This document shows, in pieces, positions 26,418 through 35,883 of a DNA stretch of 64,000 bases (the stretch's first letter is position 1; every line of letters begins with the position of its first letter). Position numbers and translations under genes: made by a program. The DNA is from Streptomyces uncialis. Its GTDB lineage: Bacteria > Actinomycetota > Actinomycetes > Streptomycetales > Streptomycetaceae. The notes under the pieces were generated by a model. That model was not told the DNA's origin. It was given only the letters and a program-made list of their open reading frames with translations, and did no database searches. Where the stretch lies: positions 1,313,321 through 1,377,320 of the forward strand of contig NZ_LFBV01000001.1 in assembly GCF_001905345.1 (NCBI RefSeq), read 5' to 3'.

Positions 26418-27962
26418 ATGGATATGCACACTGTGGTGGTGGGGACCTCCGGGACCACCGCGGCCGATGTCATCGCCGTGGCCCGGGACAACGCGCGGGT
26501 CGAGCTGTCCGGGGAAGCGGAGACGGCGCTCGCCGCCGCCCGCGCGGTCGTGGACGACCTCGCGGCCAGACCCGAGCCGGTGTACGGCGTCTCCACCGGG
26601 TTCGGCGCCCTCGCCACCCGGCACATCGGTCCCGCCCTGCGCGCACAGTTGCAGCGCAACATCGTCCGCTCGCACGCCGCCGGGATCGGCCCCCGGGTCG
26701 AACGCGAGGTCGTGCGCGCGCTGATGTTCCTGCGGCTGAAGACCCTGTGCTCGGGCCGCACCGGCGTCCGTCCCGAGGTCGCCCGCACCATGGCCGATGT
26801 GCTCAACGCGGGCATCACGCCTGTCGTCCACGAACACGGTTCGCTCGGCTGTTCCGGCGATCTCGCGCCGCTCAGCCACTGCGCGCTGACCCTGATCGGC
26901 GAGGGTGACGCCGAAGGGCCCGACGGGGTGCTGAGGCCCGCCGCCGAACTGCTCGCCGCGCACGGCATCGAGCCCGTCGAACTCCGGGAGAAGGAAGGGC
27001 TCGCCCTTCTCAACGGCACCGACGGGATGCTCGGCATGCTCGTCATGGCCCTCGCCGACCTCGACCGGCTGTACACCTCGGCCGACATCACCGCCGCGCT
27101 CAGCCTGGAGGCCCTGCTCGGCACCGACAAGGTCCTCGCCCCCGAACTCCACGCCATCCGGCCGCATCCCGGGCAGGCCGCCTCCGCCGCCAACATGCTC
27201 GCCGTGCTCCAGGGCTCGGAGCTGACGGGGCACCACCAGGACGACGCGCCGCGCGTCCAGGACGCGTACTCCGTGCGGTGCGCCCCGCAGGTCGCGGGCG
27301 CGGGGCGGGACACCCTCGCGCACGCGCGGCTCGTCGCCGAGCGGGAACTCGCCGCCGCCGTGGACAACCCCGTCGTGCTGCCCGACGGACGGGTCGAGTC
27401 CAACGGCAACTTCCACGGTGCGCCGGTCGGTTACGTCCTCGACTTCCTCGCGATCGCCGTCGCCGACCTGGCGTCCATCGCGGAACGCCGTACCGACCGG
27501 CTCCTCGACAAGAACCGTTCGCACGGGCTGCCGCCGTTCCTCGCGGACGACGCCGGGGTGGACTCCGGGCTGATGATCGCCCAGTACACCCAGGCCGCGC
27601 TGGTCAGCGAGCTGAAGCGGCTCGCGGTGCCCGCGTCGGCCGACTCGATCCCGTCCTCCGCGATGCAGGAGGACCATGTGTCGATGGGGTGGTCGGCGGC
27701 GCGGAAGCTGAGGACTGCCGTCGGGCATCTGACGCAGGTGCTCGCCATCGAGCTGTACGCGGCGACGCGGGGCGTCGAGCTGCGGGACGGGCTGGTGCCG
27801 GCGGGGGCTTCCCGTGCGGTGATCTCGGCGGTGCGGGGGGCGGGGGTCGGGGGGCCCGGTCCTGACCGGTACCTCGCGCCCGACCTCGCGGCGGCGGAGT
27901 CCTTCGTCCGGGACGGCCGCCTGGTCGCGGCGGCGGAATCAGTCACGGGCCCCCTGTCCTGA
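26418..27962 (+). CDS. hutH: Histidine ammonia-lyase
   Basis: 514 residues. Converts L-histidine to urocanate and ammonia, the first step of the Hut pathway. The MIO prosthetic group forms from the tripeptide within GSLGCSGDLAPL; here it is Cys-Ser-Gly (145-147) rather than the usual Ala-Ser-Gly. YGVSTGFGALA at the N-terminus carries the catalytic Tyr loop, and QEDHVSMG is the C-terminal family motif. ATG at 26418 with a leaderless promoter. The other hut genes are not in the window. Confidence 0.96.
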   Translation: MDMHTVVVGTSGTTAADVIAVARDNARVELSGEAETALAAARAVVDDLAARPEPVYGVSTGFGALATRHIGPALRAQLQRNIVRSHAAGIGPRVEREVVRALMFLRLKTLCSGRTGVRPEVARTMADVLNAGITPVVHEHGSLGCSGDLAPLSHCALTLIGEGDAEGPDGVLRPAAELLAAHGIEPVELREKEGLALLNGTDGMLGMLVMALADLDRLYTSADITAALSLEALLGTDKVLAPELHAIRPHPGQAASAANMLAVLQGSELTGHHQDDAPRVQDAYSVRCAPQVAGAGRDTLAHARLVAERELAAAVDNPVVLPDGRVESNGNFHGAPVGYVLDFLAIAVADLASIAERRTDRLLDKNRSHGLPPFLADDAGVDSGLMIAQYTQAALVSELKRLAVPASADSIPSSAMQEDHVSMGWSAARKLRTAVGHLTQVLAIELYAATRGVELRDGLVPAGASRAVISAVRGAGVGGPGPDRYLAPDLAAAESFVRDGRLVAAAESVTGPLS

Positions 27963-27974
27963 GGCCCGGTCCGC

Positions 27975-28703
27975 CCTGCGGCCCCTGCGGTTGCTTGTGC
28001 TGGGCGTACTCCGTTCCCGTGCCGTCGTTCGGTGGTTTCGCGCAGTTCCCCGCGGGTCGCCTTCGCTTGCGCTTCCCAGGTCCGTCCGGCTGAGCGGACT
28101 CCGTCCCCGTGCCGTCGTTCGTGGGGTGCGCAGTTCCCCGCGCCCCTGGATGCTGCCCCTTCGGGTTTGTTCGTCGGGTGAGGGTCGGCCCTCGTTTTCG
28201 CGCAGTTCCCCGCGCCCCTATCGGGGCGCATCCGGCTTGTTCTTCGGGTCGGTGCCGGTCGGGATTCTCCGTCCTCGCTCCAACGCGCTCGGTCGGACGT
28301 CCCCCGTGTCCGACTGAAGAGCATCGGAGTCTGCGGGCAGAGATTCCCGCCCACCCCCTCCCGCAGCAGCGCGAGTCCGCGCGGAGGGGGGTTCCGCAAG
28401 CATAAGGACCCGCACCCGAGGGGCATCCCCAGGTAGGCGCCCCTTCAGGGGCGCGGGGAACTGCGCGAAAACGAGGACCGGCCCGCACCCGAAGAGCGAC
28501 CGTAAGAGGGCAGCATCCAGGGGCGCGGGGAACTGCGCACCCACCGAGCGACCTGTGCGGGGACAAGTGCGTCCACTCGGACAGACCTGGGAAGCGCAAG
28601 CGAAGGCGACCCGCAGGGAACTGCGCACCCCCGGACGACCTGTGCCGGGACAAGTGCGCCCAGCACAGGAAACCCGGGGGCGTGAGCGAAGGCGACCCGC
28701 CGG
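27975..28703. repeat. Composite intergenic repeat array 5
   Basis: Fills the gap between the convergent hutH and LAxTG-protein genes. Core at 28212-28388. The right half carries inverse units and the GCGCAAGCGAAGGCGACC module twice. No gene recognised. Confidence 0.87.
28212..28388 (+). repeat. Conserved core of the composite repeat, copy 5
   Basis: Hairpin GCGCCCC-TATC-GGGGCGC at 28212-28229 (four-base loop; other copies have three), 250 bp past the hutH stop. Haplotype GCGTTGGAG. The variable segment forms a perfect hairpin TCGGAC / GTCCGA. Same orientation as hutH. Confidence 0.85.
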
Positions 28704-29036
28704 TCAGGTGAGGGTGCGGGCTCGGTGGACCGAGAAGGCGACGAAGCCCGCGCCTACGCAGAGGAACACCGTGCCCCCGAACACATAGGGCCCCGTGTTG
28801 AAGCTCCCGGTGTCGGCGAGCCGGGCCGGCGTGCCCCCCTCGGCCCGAACCTCTCCGTAAGAGGCGGAAGCCACCCGGCTCCCGTCATCCGTGCGGAGCT
28901 CCGTGACGGCCGGCGGCCGCCGCTCCGCGCCGGGCGGCTCCACGCCCGTCGCATTGGCGGAAGGAACGAACCACAGCGCACCCAGCAGGGTCCCCGCGGC
29001 GGTGGCGGTCAACAACGAACGGCGTGCGGCGGACAC
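28704..29036 (-). CDS. Putative sortase-anchored surface protein (LAxTG motif)
   Basis: 110 residues. The GTG at 29036, with AAGGGG 11 nt upstream, gives a signal peptide (SLLTATAAGTLLGALWFVPSANA). After a short polar region the C-terminus reads LADTGS, then a hydrophobic segment (VFGGTVFLCVGAGFVAF) and a basic tail (VHRART). This is a cell-wall sorting signal of the LAxTG type used by class E sortases of Streptomyces. The mature exposed part is only about 45 residues, with no recognisable domain. Its 3' end abuts repeat array 5. Confidence 0.75.
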   Translation of the reverse strand: MSAARRSLLTATAAGTLLGALWFVPSANATGVEPPGAERRPPAVTELRTDDGSRVASASYGEVRAEGGTPARLADTGSFNTGPYVFGGTVFLCVGAGFVAFSVHRARTLT

Positions 29037-29133
29037 GGAATATCGATCCCCTTGTGACGCTGACGAATTGGCCGTGTGCACCGATGCTAGTGAAAGCCGC
29101 GGGTCGCGGGAAAGTCGCGGTCCCCGGGACCCG

Positions 29134-29139
29134 TACGCT
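29134..29139 (+). promoter_or_regulatory. -10 box of a leaderless gene
   Basis: TACGCT, 7 nt before the ATG at 29147, the same spacing as at hutH. No good -35 hexamer is visible. Confidence 0.5.
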
Positions 29140-29146
29140 CCAGCCC

Positions 29147-29488
29147 ATGACCAATCCAGAAACATCCCGCTATGTACGTCTCCGAGTGGATCTCGTACTG
29201 GAAGTCCGGGACAGCGGCGCGCTGACCGGCGGCGCTCTGCGTCAGATCGCCGAGGACGCCCGGATCTCCCCCGTCGAAGCGGCGCAAGCGGAAGAAGCTG
29301 TGAAACAGGACACAGCGGAGGCGCTCGCGTATCTCGTCGACCCGTTCGACCTGGTCAGGAAGGTTCCGGGGATCGACCTGACCCAGGCGTCCTGGAGCAG
29401 CGAGGAAGTCGCGTACGACCCCGATTCGTCGGATTGGGACGACGACGAGGATGATGTGCCCGAGGGCGTCGGCAGCGCTCTCCGGTAG
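29147..29488 (+). CDS. Hypothetical acidic protein
   Basis: 113 residues, no family recognised with certainty. The N-terminal half (RYVRLRVDLVLEVRDSGALTGGALRQIAED) looks like a mixed alpha/beta segment, and the C-terminus is strongly acidic (DPDSSDWDDDEDDVPEG). Probably cytosolic. The start is set by a leaderless TACGCT promoter. The gene ends about 290 bp before the L,D-transpeptidase gene. Confidence 0.75.
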   Translation: MTNPETSRYVRLRVDLVLEVRDSGALTGGALRQIAEDARISPVEAAQAEEAVKQDTAEALAYLVDPFDLVRKVPGIDLTQASWSSEEVAYDPDSSDWDDDEDDVPEGVGSALR

Positions 29489-29775
29489 CACCTCGCCGGT
29501 ACCTGACATCCACGACCGGGCCTCACGGCCGACCGGTCGGCACACGGCGCACCGGGCCCCGGACGGCATCCGCCGCCGGGGCCCCACCGGCTCCGGGGGG
29601 AGTGGTCCCGTACCCGGGGGGCACCCGGGGAGGAGCGCACCGTACGGTTCGTACCAGTGGACGTGGTGTGTCCCACACAGGTTCGCGACATGGAACCGAA
29701 CGGTGTGGTCAGCGCGTTGTAACGGCGGCAGGGCAGCCGTGTGTGCGGGGTATCGGTGCGAGGGAGAGGCGTGTG
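29489..29775. other. Intergenic region before the L,D-transpeptidase gene
   Basis: About 290 bp. It contains no convincing gene; GC-rich segments GCCGGGGCCCCACCGGCTCC could form a hairpin. The promoter of the L,D-transpeptidase gene is expected near the AT-richer stretch 29640-29720. Confidence 0.35.
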
Positions 29776-31035
29776 ATGACGGACAGTGTGCGGCGCAGGG
29801 GACTCAGGGCCGCGTCCGTACTGCTCGGTGGGGTGCTGGTGCTCTCAGCGTGCAGCGACGGGGGCGGGGCGAAGTCCGACGGCGGTGGCGGGGGGCAGTC
29901 GAAGCAGCCGCAGGCCGAGGTCGACGAGGCCGCGGCCGAGAAGGCGTCCGAGGCGCGGATCAGCATCCTCCCCAAGGACGGCTCCGGCAACGCGAGCATC
30001 AACAACGCCGCGAAGGTCTCCGTGACCGACGGCACGCTGACCAAGGTCACCATGACGACCGGTGAGGGCACCGCGGTCAGCGGTGCGATATCGGCCGACA
30101 AGAAGAGCTGGAAGCCCGCCGCGCAGCTGGAGCGGGCCACCCTCTACAAGGTCGTCGCCGCCGCCACGGACAAGGACGGCCGCAAGGCCCACGAGAACGC
30201 CTCGTTCACCACGGTCTCGAAGTCCAACAGCTTCATCGGCAACTTCACCCCGGAGGACGGCTCGACGGTCGGCGTGGGGATGCCGGTCTCGCTGAACTTC
30301 GACAAGGACATCGTCAACAAGGCCGAGGTCCAGAAGGCCGTGACGGTGGATACGTCCAGCGGGCAGGAGGTCGTCGGCCACTGGTTCAGCCCGAAGCGCC
30401 TCGACTTCCGCCCCGAGCAGTACTGGGCGGAGAACTCGAAGGTCACGCTGAAGCTCGCGCTCGACGGTGTGGAGGGTTCCGAGGGCGTCTTCGGTGTCCA
30501 GCAGAAGACGGTCACCTTCACCGTCGGCCGCAACCAGGTCTCCGTCGTCGACGCCAAGACGAAGCAGATGAAGATCACCCGCAACGGCAAGGTCGTCAAG
30601 ACCATCCCGATCTCGGCGGGGGCTCCCGAGACCAAGACGTACGAGGGCCAGATGGTGATCTCCGAGAAGTTCGAGGAGACCCGGATGAACGGCGCGACGG
30701 TCGGGTTCACCGACGACGACGGCAAGGGCGAGTACGACATCTCGGATGTCCCGCACGCCATGCGGCTGTCCACCTCGGGCACGTTCATCCACGGCAACTA
30801 CTGGGGCGCGAAGTCCATCTTCGGCAGCGCCAACACGAGCCATGGCTGCATCGGGCTGCCCGACACCAAGGGCGCCGCCGACGACGGCACCCCGGGTTCC
30901 TGGTTCTTCACCAACTCGCTGATCGGTGACGTGGTCGTCGTCAAGAACACCGGCGACACCACCATCAAGCCGGACAACGGTCTCAACGGCTGGAACATGA
31001 ACTGGGCCCAGTGGAAGGCCGGTTCGCAGGTCTGA
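29776..31035 (+). CDS. L,D-transpeptidase lipoprotein with Ig-like domains
   Basis: 419 residues. Lipoprotein signal with lipobox LSAC at about residues 22-25, a G/S/K-rich linker, two Ig-like domains as in mycobacterial Ldt enzymes, then a YkuD domain. IHGNYW and SHGCIGL carry the catalytic His and Cys (Cys about 358). It forms 3-3 peptidoglycan cross-links at the outer face of the membrane. GGAGAGG precedes the ATG. A perfect 15-bp terminator follows. Confidence 0.94.
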   Translation: MTDSVRRRGLRAASVLLGGVLVLSACSDGGGAKSDGGGGGQSKQPQAEVDEAAAEKASEARISILPKDGSGNASINNAAKVSVTDGTLTKVTMTTGEGTAVSGAISADKKSWKPAAQLERATLYKVVAAATDKDGRKAHENASFTTVSKSNSFIGNFTPEDGSTVGVGMPVSLNFDKDIVNKAEVQKAVTVDTSSGQEVVGHWFSPKRLDFRPEQYWAENSKVTLKLALDGVEGSEGVFGVQQKTVTFTVGRNQVSVVDAKTKQMKITRNGKVVKTIPISAGAPETKTYEGQMVISEKFEETRMNGATVGFTDDDGKGEYDISDVPHAMRLSTSGTFIHGNYWGAKSIFGSANTSHGCIGLPDTKGAADDGTPGSWFFTNSLIGDVVVVKNTGDTTIKPDNGLNGWNMNWAQWKAGSQV

Positions 31036-31064
31036 CCGGCCCCGGGCCCTCACCCGATCATCGG

Positions 31065-31099
31065 ACGGCCGCCCTCCCCGCCATGGGGAGGGCGGCCGT
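31065..31099 (+). terminator. Terminator after the L,D-transpeptidase gene
   Basis: 15-bp perfect inverted repeat, ACGGCCGCCCTCCCC (31065-31079) and GGGGAGGGCGGCCGT (31085-31099), 5-nt loop, 30 bp past the stop. Confidence 0.85.
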
Positions 31100-31288
31100 C
31101 CGTCCGTGTGCCGTCCGCGCACAGGTGTTTCCCCGCCACTTTCCTCCCTCCTGTTTCTTCCGGACGGTTGAGCCGCTGACGGCCCCTCGGCATACTGCGT
31201 CGACCGGGGGGCACGTCCATGTGTGCGAGACCACCCCCGTCCGGATGAACCGACGTTCGTCCGCTGCTCTTCATCTCCAGGGGGAGAC

Positions 31289-34200
31289 TTGCGCAGAAAA
31301 TGGAACAGAGCGCGCGTGACCACGCTCGCCACCGCGGTGGCGGTGGTTCTGACGGCGGGGCTGACCACCCCGGCGTCGGCGGGTCCGGGCGACACCGACC
31401 GGTCCGCGTCCCCGCGGCCCGCCCCGGACCCGGCCCACTCGCGGGCCGCCGGGTCCGCGCCTGACCAGCGCGTCACCCTCATCACCGGTGACCGGGTGTT
31501 CGTCGACGGCGAGGGCCGGGTCGTCCGGTTCGAGGCGGCCGAGGGGCGCGAGGGGATACCCGTGCGGCGCCGGACCATGGCGGGCCGGACCCATGTCATA
31601 CCGCTCGACGCGGTCCGGCTGGTCGAATCGGGCCGTCTGGACCGCCGGTTGTTCGACATCACCGAACTCACCCGGGTCGCCACCCGCCGGGCCCAAGGAC
31701 AGGGTCTCAAGGTGATCGTCGGCTACCGGGGCGCCGCCGCGCAGGCCCGCGCCGAGGTCCGTTCGGCCGGTGACACCCGGCTGCGGCGTTCGCTGAAGAC
31801 GCTGAACGCCGAGGCGCTGACCACGCCGGAGCAGGACACCGCGCGGTTGTGGGAGGCCGTCACCAGCGGCCGGGACGGCAGCCGGGACACGGCCTCCGGG
31901 GTGAGCCGGATCTGGCTCGACGGGGTCCGTGAGGCCGTCCTCGACAAGAGCGTGCCGCAGATCGGCGCACCGAAGGCCTGGACCGCGGGCTGGACCGGCA
32001 AGGGCGTGCGGATCGCGGTGCTGGACACCGGCGTCGACACCACCCACGACGATCTGCGCACCCAGGTCGTCGCCGAGAAGAACTTCACCCCGTCCCCCGA
32101 CACCAAGGACCGCTACGGCCACGGCACCCATGTCGCGTCCATCGCGGCCGGTACGGGTGCCAAGTCGGGCGGCAAGCACAAGGGGGTCGCCCCCGACGCG
32201 AAGCTGCTGAACGGCAAGGTCCTCGGCGACAACGGATTCGGTGACGACTCGGGGGTCGTCGCCGGTATGGAGTGGGCGGCCGAGCAGGGCGCCGACATCG
32301 TCAATCTCAGCCTCGGCGGCCCCGACAGCCCGGGTGTCGACCCGATGGAGGCGCAGATCAACAAGCTGTCGGCGGAGAAGGGCATCCTCTTCGCCGTCGC
32401 CGCGGGCAACGCGGGCCCGCGCAACATCGATTCACCGGGCAGCGCCGACCACGCACTCACCGTCGGCGCGGTCGACGGCGGCGACGCGCTCGCCGACTTC
32501 TCCGGCACCGGCCCGAGGACCGGCGACGGCGCCGTCAAGCCGGATCTGACCGCCCCGGGCGTGGGCATCACGGCCGCCGCGGCGGACGACAGCCTCCTCG
32601 ACGGGAGCGTCGGGCAGGACCCGGCGGGCTATCTGACGATCGACGGCACCTCGATGGCCACCCCGCATGTGGCGGGCGCCGCCGCGCTGCTGAAGCAGAA
32701 GCACCCGGGCTGGTCGTACGCGGAGCTGAAGGCCGCGCTCACCTCGTCCGCGAAGGGCGGCGCGTACTCGCCGTTCGAGCAGGGCAGCGGGCGGGTGCGG
32801 GCCGACAAGGCGCTCGACCAGACGGTGGTCGCGGACCCGGTGTCCCTCGGCTTCGGGACGGCCCGCTGGCCGCACACCGACGACACCCCGCTCACCCGGC
32901 AGCTGACGTACCGCAACCTCGGCGGGCAGGACGTCACCCTCGATCTGGCGCTCACCGCCCGCGACCCCGCGGGGCGCCCGGCGCCCGCCGGGTTCTTCAC
33001 CCTCGCCCAGCCCCAGGTCACCGTCCCGGCGGGCGGTACGGCGTCCGTCGCGCTGACCGCCGACACCCGGCTCGGCGGCACCGCCGACGGTATGTACAGC
33101 GCGTACGTGGTCGCCACGGGCGGCGGGCAGAGCGTCCGTACCGGCGCGGCGGTGGAGCGCGAGGTCGAGTCGTACGACCTGACGGTGCGGACCATCGGCC
33201 GGGACGGCAGGCCCGCGAAGACCTACGAGAGCGATCTCACGGGGATCTCCGGAGCGGCGAACGGGCTGTCCTACGACGTGTCCGATCCGTCCGGCACCGC
33301 GACGGTACGGGTGCCCAAGTCGGGGTACGTGCTCGACAGCACGGTGTCCGCCGACCCGGTCGACCACTCCAAGGGCACCGACTGGATCGTCCAGCCGAAG
33401 CTGCGGGTGGACAGGGACACCACGGTCACCGTCGACGCCCGCAAGGCGAAGCCGGTGACCCTCACGGTGCCGGACCGGGCCGCACGGGCCGAACTCTTCC
33501 TCGGCAGCTTCACCGTGGCGAACGCGGAGATGGACCTGACGATCGGCACGGGCTTCAGGAGTCTGCGCAACGTCCGCACCGCGCACCTCGGGCCGAAGGT
33601 CACCGACGGCTCGCTCAGCCAGCAGTGGGACGGTCACTGGAGCAAGGGCAACAGCCAGTACAGCACCCTCCTGCTCGGGTCGCCGCAGCAGTTCTCGACC
33701 GGGCTCACCAAGCACTACAAGGCCGGTGAGCTGTCCACGGTGAAGGTCGCCGTCGGCGCGTCCGCCCGCGGCGTGACCGCGGGACCGGTCGTGCGGGGTT
33801 TCGCGGCCGGCACGCAGTGGAGTATGTCGGAGGTCGTCATACCGAAGCCGGTGCCCGGCACCCGGACGCTGCATCTGTCGACCTCCAACCAGGTCCGCTG
33901 GACCGTCGACGTCCAGCAGTTCGGGGGGGCCGGCCCGGGCGGCATACCCGTCCTCGACACCGTGACGCTGCTCGGCGAGCCGCAGCTGTTCAAGGCGGGC
34001 CGTACGTACACCAAGACGTTCAACGTCGGTGTCTTCGGACCCCGTGTCGGCGGCGAGTACGGGGTCGGCCGGGACGGTGACACCCTGTTCGGCTACATAC
34101 CGCTGTTCACCGACGGGCAGGGTCACGCGGGCTTCCCGGCCTCCGACCGCACGTCCGCCCGGACGACGCTGTACCGCGAGGGCAGGAAGCTCGCCGGGAA

Positions 34201-34663
34201 CCGTGATCCGCTGACCGGCGAGGAGTTCACGCTTCCGGCGGGGGACGCGGCGTACCGGCTGACGTCGTCCGTCACCCGTGAGGCGGGGGTCGCGAGGATC
34301 TCCAGCCGGATCGACACCAGCTTCACGTTCCGGTCCAGGCGGACGGCGCGGCTCACCCACCTTCCCGTGTCCACGGCACGGTTCGGGGCGGTCGTACGGC
34401 CCGACGGTACGGTGCCCGCCGGGCGTACGCAGGTGGTGCCCGTGAAGGTGCAGGGTGCCGCGGCGGGCCGGGAGCTCAAGTCGCTGCTGGTGTATGTGTC
34501 GTACGACCAGGGACGCGTCTGGAAGAAGCTGACGGTCTCCGGCGGCAAGGTGTCCGTGAAGAACCCGGCGGCGGGGAAGGGGATCTCGCTCCGCGCGAAG
34601 ATCACCGACCGGGCGGGGAACGGGTCGACGGTGTCGATCCACAACGCGTACTACGGGAAGTAG
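31289..34663 (+). CDS. Secreted S8 family (subtilisin-like) serine peptidase
   Basis: 1124 residues from the TTG at 31289, preceded by a strong AGGGGGAG. This start gives a clean Sec signal peptide (LRRKWNRARVTTLATAVAVV then TAGLTTPASA). A propeptide-like region follows, then the S8 domain: Asp246 in IAVLDTGVD, His278 in YGHGTHVAS, Asn374 in AAGNAGP, Ser455 in DGTSMATPHVAGA. Beyond about residue 500 lie some 600 residues of beta-rich C-terminal domains of the kind seen in large Streptomyces subtilases. Extracellular protein degradation is expected. Alternative starts are GTG 31316 and an upstream start at 31223. Confidence 0.93.
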   Translation: MRRKWNRARVTTLATAVAVVLTAGLTTPASAGPGDTDRSASPRPAPDPAHSRAAGSAPDQRVTLITGDRVFVDGEGRVVRFEAAEGREGIPVRRRTMAGRTHVIPLDAVRLVESGRLDRRLFDITELTRVATRRAQGQGLKVIVGYRGAAAQARAEVRSAGDTRLRRSLKTLNAEALTTPEQDTARLWEAVTSGRDGSRDTASGVSRIWLDGVREAVLDKSVPQIGAPKAWTAGWTGKGVRIAVLDTGVDTTHDDLRTQVVAEKNFTPSPDTKDRYGHGTHVASIAAGTGAKSGGKHKGVAPDAKLLNGKVLGDNGFGDDSGVVAGMEWAAEQGADIVNLSLGGPDSPGVDPMEAQINKLSAEKGILFAVAAGNAGPRNIDSPGSADHALTVGAVDGGDALADFSGTGPRTGDGAVKPDLTAPGVGITAAAADDSLLDGSVGQDPAGYLTIDGTSMATPHVAGAAALLKQKHPGWSYAELKAALTSSAKGGAYSPFEQGSGRVRADKALDQTVVADPVSLGFGTARWPHTDDTPLTRQLTYRNLGGQDVTLDLALTARDPAGRPAPAGFFTLAQPQVTVPAGGTASVALTADTRLGGTADGMYSAYVVATGGGQSVRTGAAVEREVESYDLTVRTIGRDGRPAKTYESDLTGISGAANGLSYDVSDPSGTATVRVPKSGYVLDSTVSADPVDHSKGTDWIVQPKLRVDRDTTVTVDARKAKPVTLTVPDRAARAELFLGSFTVANAEMDLTIGTGFRSLRNVRTAHLGPKVTDGSLSQQWDGHWSKGNSQYSTLLLGSPQQFSTGLTKHYKAGELSTVKVAVGASARGVTAGPVVRGFAAGTQWSMSEVVIPKPVPGTRTLHLSTSNQVRWTVDVQQFGGAGPGGIPVLDTVTLLGEPQLFKAGRTYTKTFNVGVFGPRVGGEYGVGRDGDTLFGYIPLFTDGQGHAGFPASDRTSARTTLYREGRKLAGNRDPLTGEEFTLPAGDAAYRLTSSVTREAGVARISSRIDTSFTFRSRRTARLTHLPVSTARFGAVVRPDGTVPAGRTQVVPVKVQGAAAGRELKSLLVYVSYDQGRVWKKLTVSGGKVSVKNPAAGKGISLRAKITDRAGNGSTVSIHNAYYGK

Positions 34664-34680
34664 TTCCGTGAAGTGACCCG

Positions 34681-34711
34681 GGGTCCGCCGTGCACACCGT
34701 ACGGCGGGCCC
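34681..34711 (+). terminator. Terminator after the subtilase gene
   Basis: Inverted repeat GGGTCCGCCGT (34681-34691) and ACGGCGGGCCC (34701-34711) with one G-T mismatch, 17 bp past the stop codon. Confidence 0.65.
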
Positions 34712-34772
34712 TTCCGCGTGCTCCGGCGCGGGTGCGGGGGCGCTCAGGTGCCGCCCCGGGACCGCGGCGGCG

Positions 34773-35657
34773 TCATATGCCCGCCAGCACCCGCAGGGCC
34801 TCCTCCGACGGGGAGCCCGGCTCCGGGTGGTACGTGATCAGCAGCAGCTGCGGATCGTCCACCGGGCGGAACACCTCGTACGCCAGCGACAGTTCGCCCA
34901 CCCGCGGATGCCGGAACCTCTTCACCCCGTGCCCCTTCTCCTTCACGTCGTGGGCCGCCCACAGCCGCCGGAAGTCCGCGCTCTTCAGCGCCAGCTCACC
35001 CACCAGCGCCGCCATCAGCGGATCGTCCGGATAGCACCCCGAGTCCATCCGCAGCGAGCTCACCACGTCGGTCGCCTTGCCCTCCCACTCCACGAACACC
35101 TCGCGCGAACGCGGCTCCAGGAACACCCACCGCGCCCAGTTCCGCTCCCGCGGAGCCAGCGCGCCCCAGTCCGTGAACAGCGCCGCCGCCAGCGCGTTCC
35201 AGCCGAGCACATCGGAACGCCGCCCGGCGACATACGCGGGCACACCCTCCATCGAGTCGAGGAACCGTTGCAGCGCGGGCCGCATCTGCGGGTCGGGGCA
35301 CGTACCACCACGCCGCTTCTTGTGGCTCCTCGGCTTCGCGAGACGCGTCAGATGCGAGTACTCCGCGTCGCTCAGCCGCAGCGCACGCGCGATCGAGTCC
35401 AGCACCTCCACCGACACATTGCGCCCGTTGCCCTGTTCGAGGCGGGTGTAGTACGCCACCGACACCCCCGCGAGCTGCGCCAGCTCCTCCCGCCGTAGCC
35501 CCGGCACCCGGCGGTGCCGCCCGAAATCCGGCAGCCCCACGTCGTCCGGCTTCAGCCGGGCGCGACGGTTGCGCAGGAACTCGCTCAGCTCGGCCCGCCG
35601 GTCCAGCGCGGGCTCGGCGGTGGCGTACGCGGGCGCGCGTTCGGGCAGGTGTTCCAT
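34773..35657 (-). CDS. XRE family regulator with MmyB-like ligand domain
   Basis: 294 residues. HTH (RRVPGLRREELAQLAGVSVAYYTRLEQG) followed by the MmyB-type PAS-like domain that binds fatty acids in homologues (NALAAALFTDWGALAPRERNWARWVFLEP is the signature). It is divergent from the zinc alcohol dehydrogenase gene across about 225 bp; such pairs are common and the dehydrogenase is a likely target. Effector unknown. A second protein of this family is encoded 1.3 kb away. Confidence 0.92.
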   Translation of the reverse strand: MEHLPERAPAYATAEPALDRRAELSEFLRNRRARLKPDDVGLPDFGRHRRVPGLRREELAQLAGVSVAYYTRLEQGNGRNVSVEVLDSIARALRLSDAEYSHLTRLAKPRSHKKRRGGTCPDPQMRPALQRFLDSMEGVPAYVAGRRSDVLGWNALAAALFTDWGALAPRERNWARWVFLEPRSREVFVEWEGKATDVVSSLRMDSGCYPDDPLMAALVGELALKSADFRRLWAAHDVKEKGHGVKRFRHPRVGELSLAYEVFRPVDDPQLLLITYHPEPGSPSEEALRVLAGI

Positions 35658-35883
35658 GCTCCCAGTATCACGGACCTGCCGGGCCGGCCGGCCGCTGCCT
35701 GTCCCCGCCGGTGGTAGGACCACGGGACGTAGGTACAGCGGTGGTCTGGGTGCGCGGCCGAACACGGGGCAGGCTTGGCCATGACGTCACACACAGCAAG
35801 CACCGGAGTGCGCCGCCGACCGGCACCGCGTACCCCCACCACAGCAGGACCGGTGCACCCGAACCACCGAGGAGACCCCCGGC

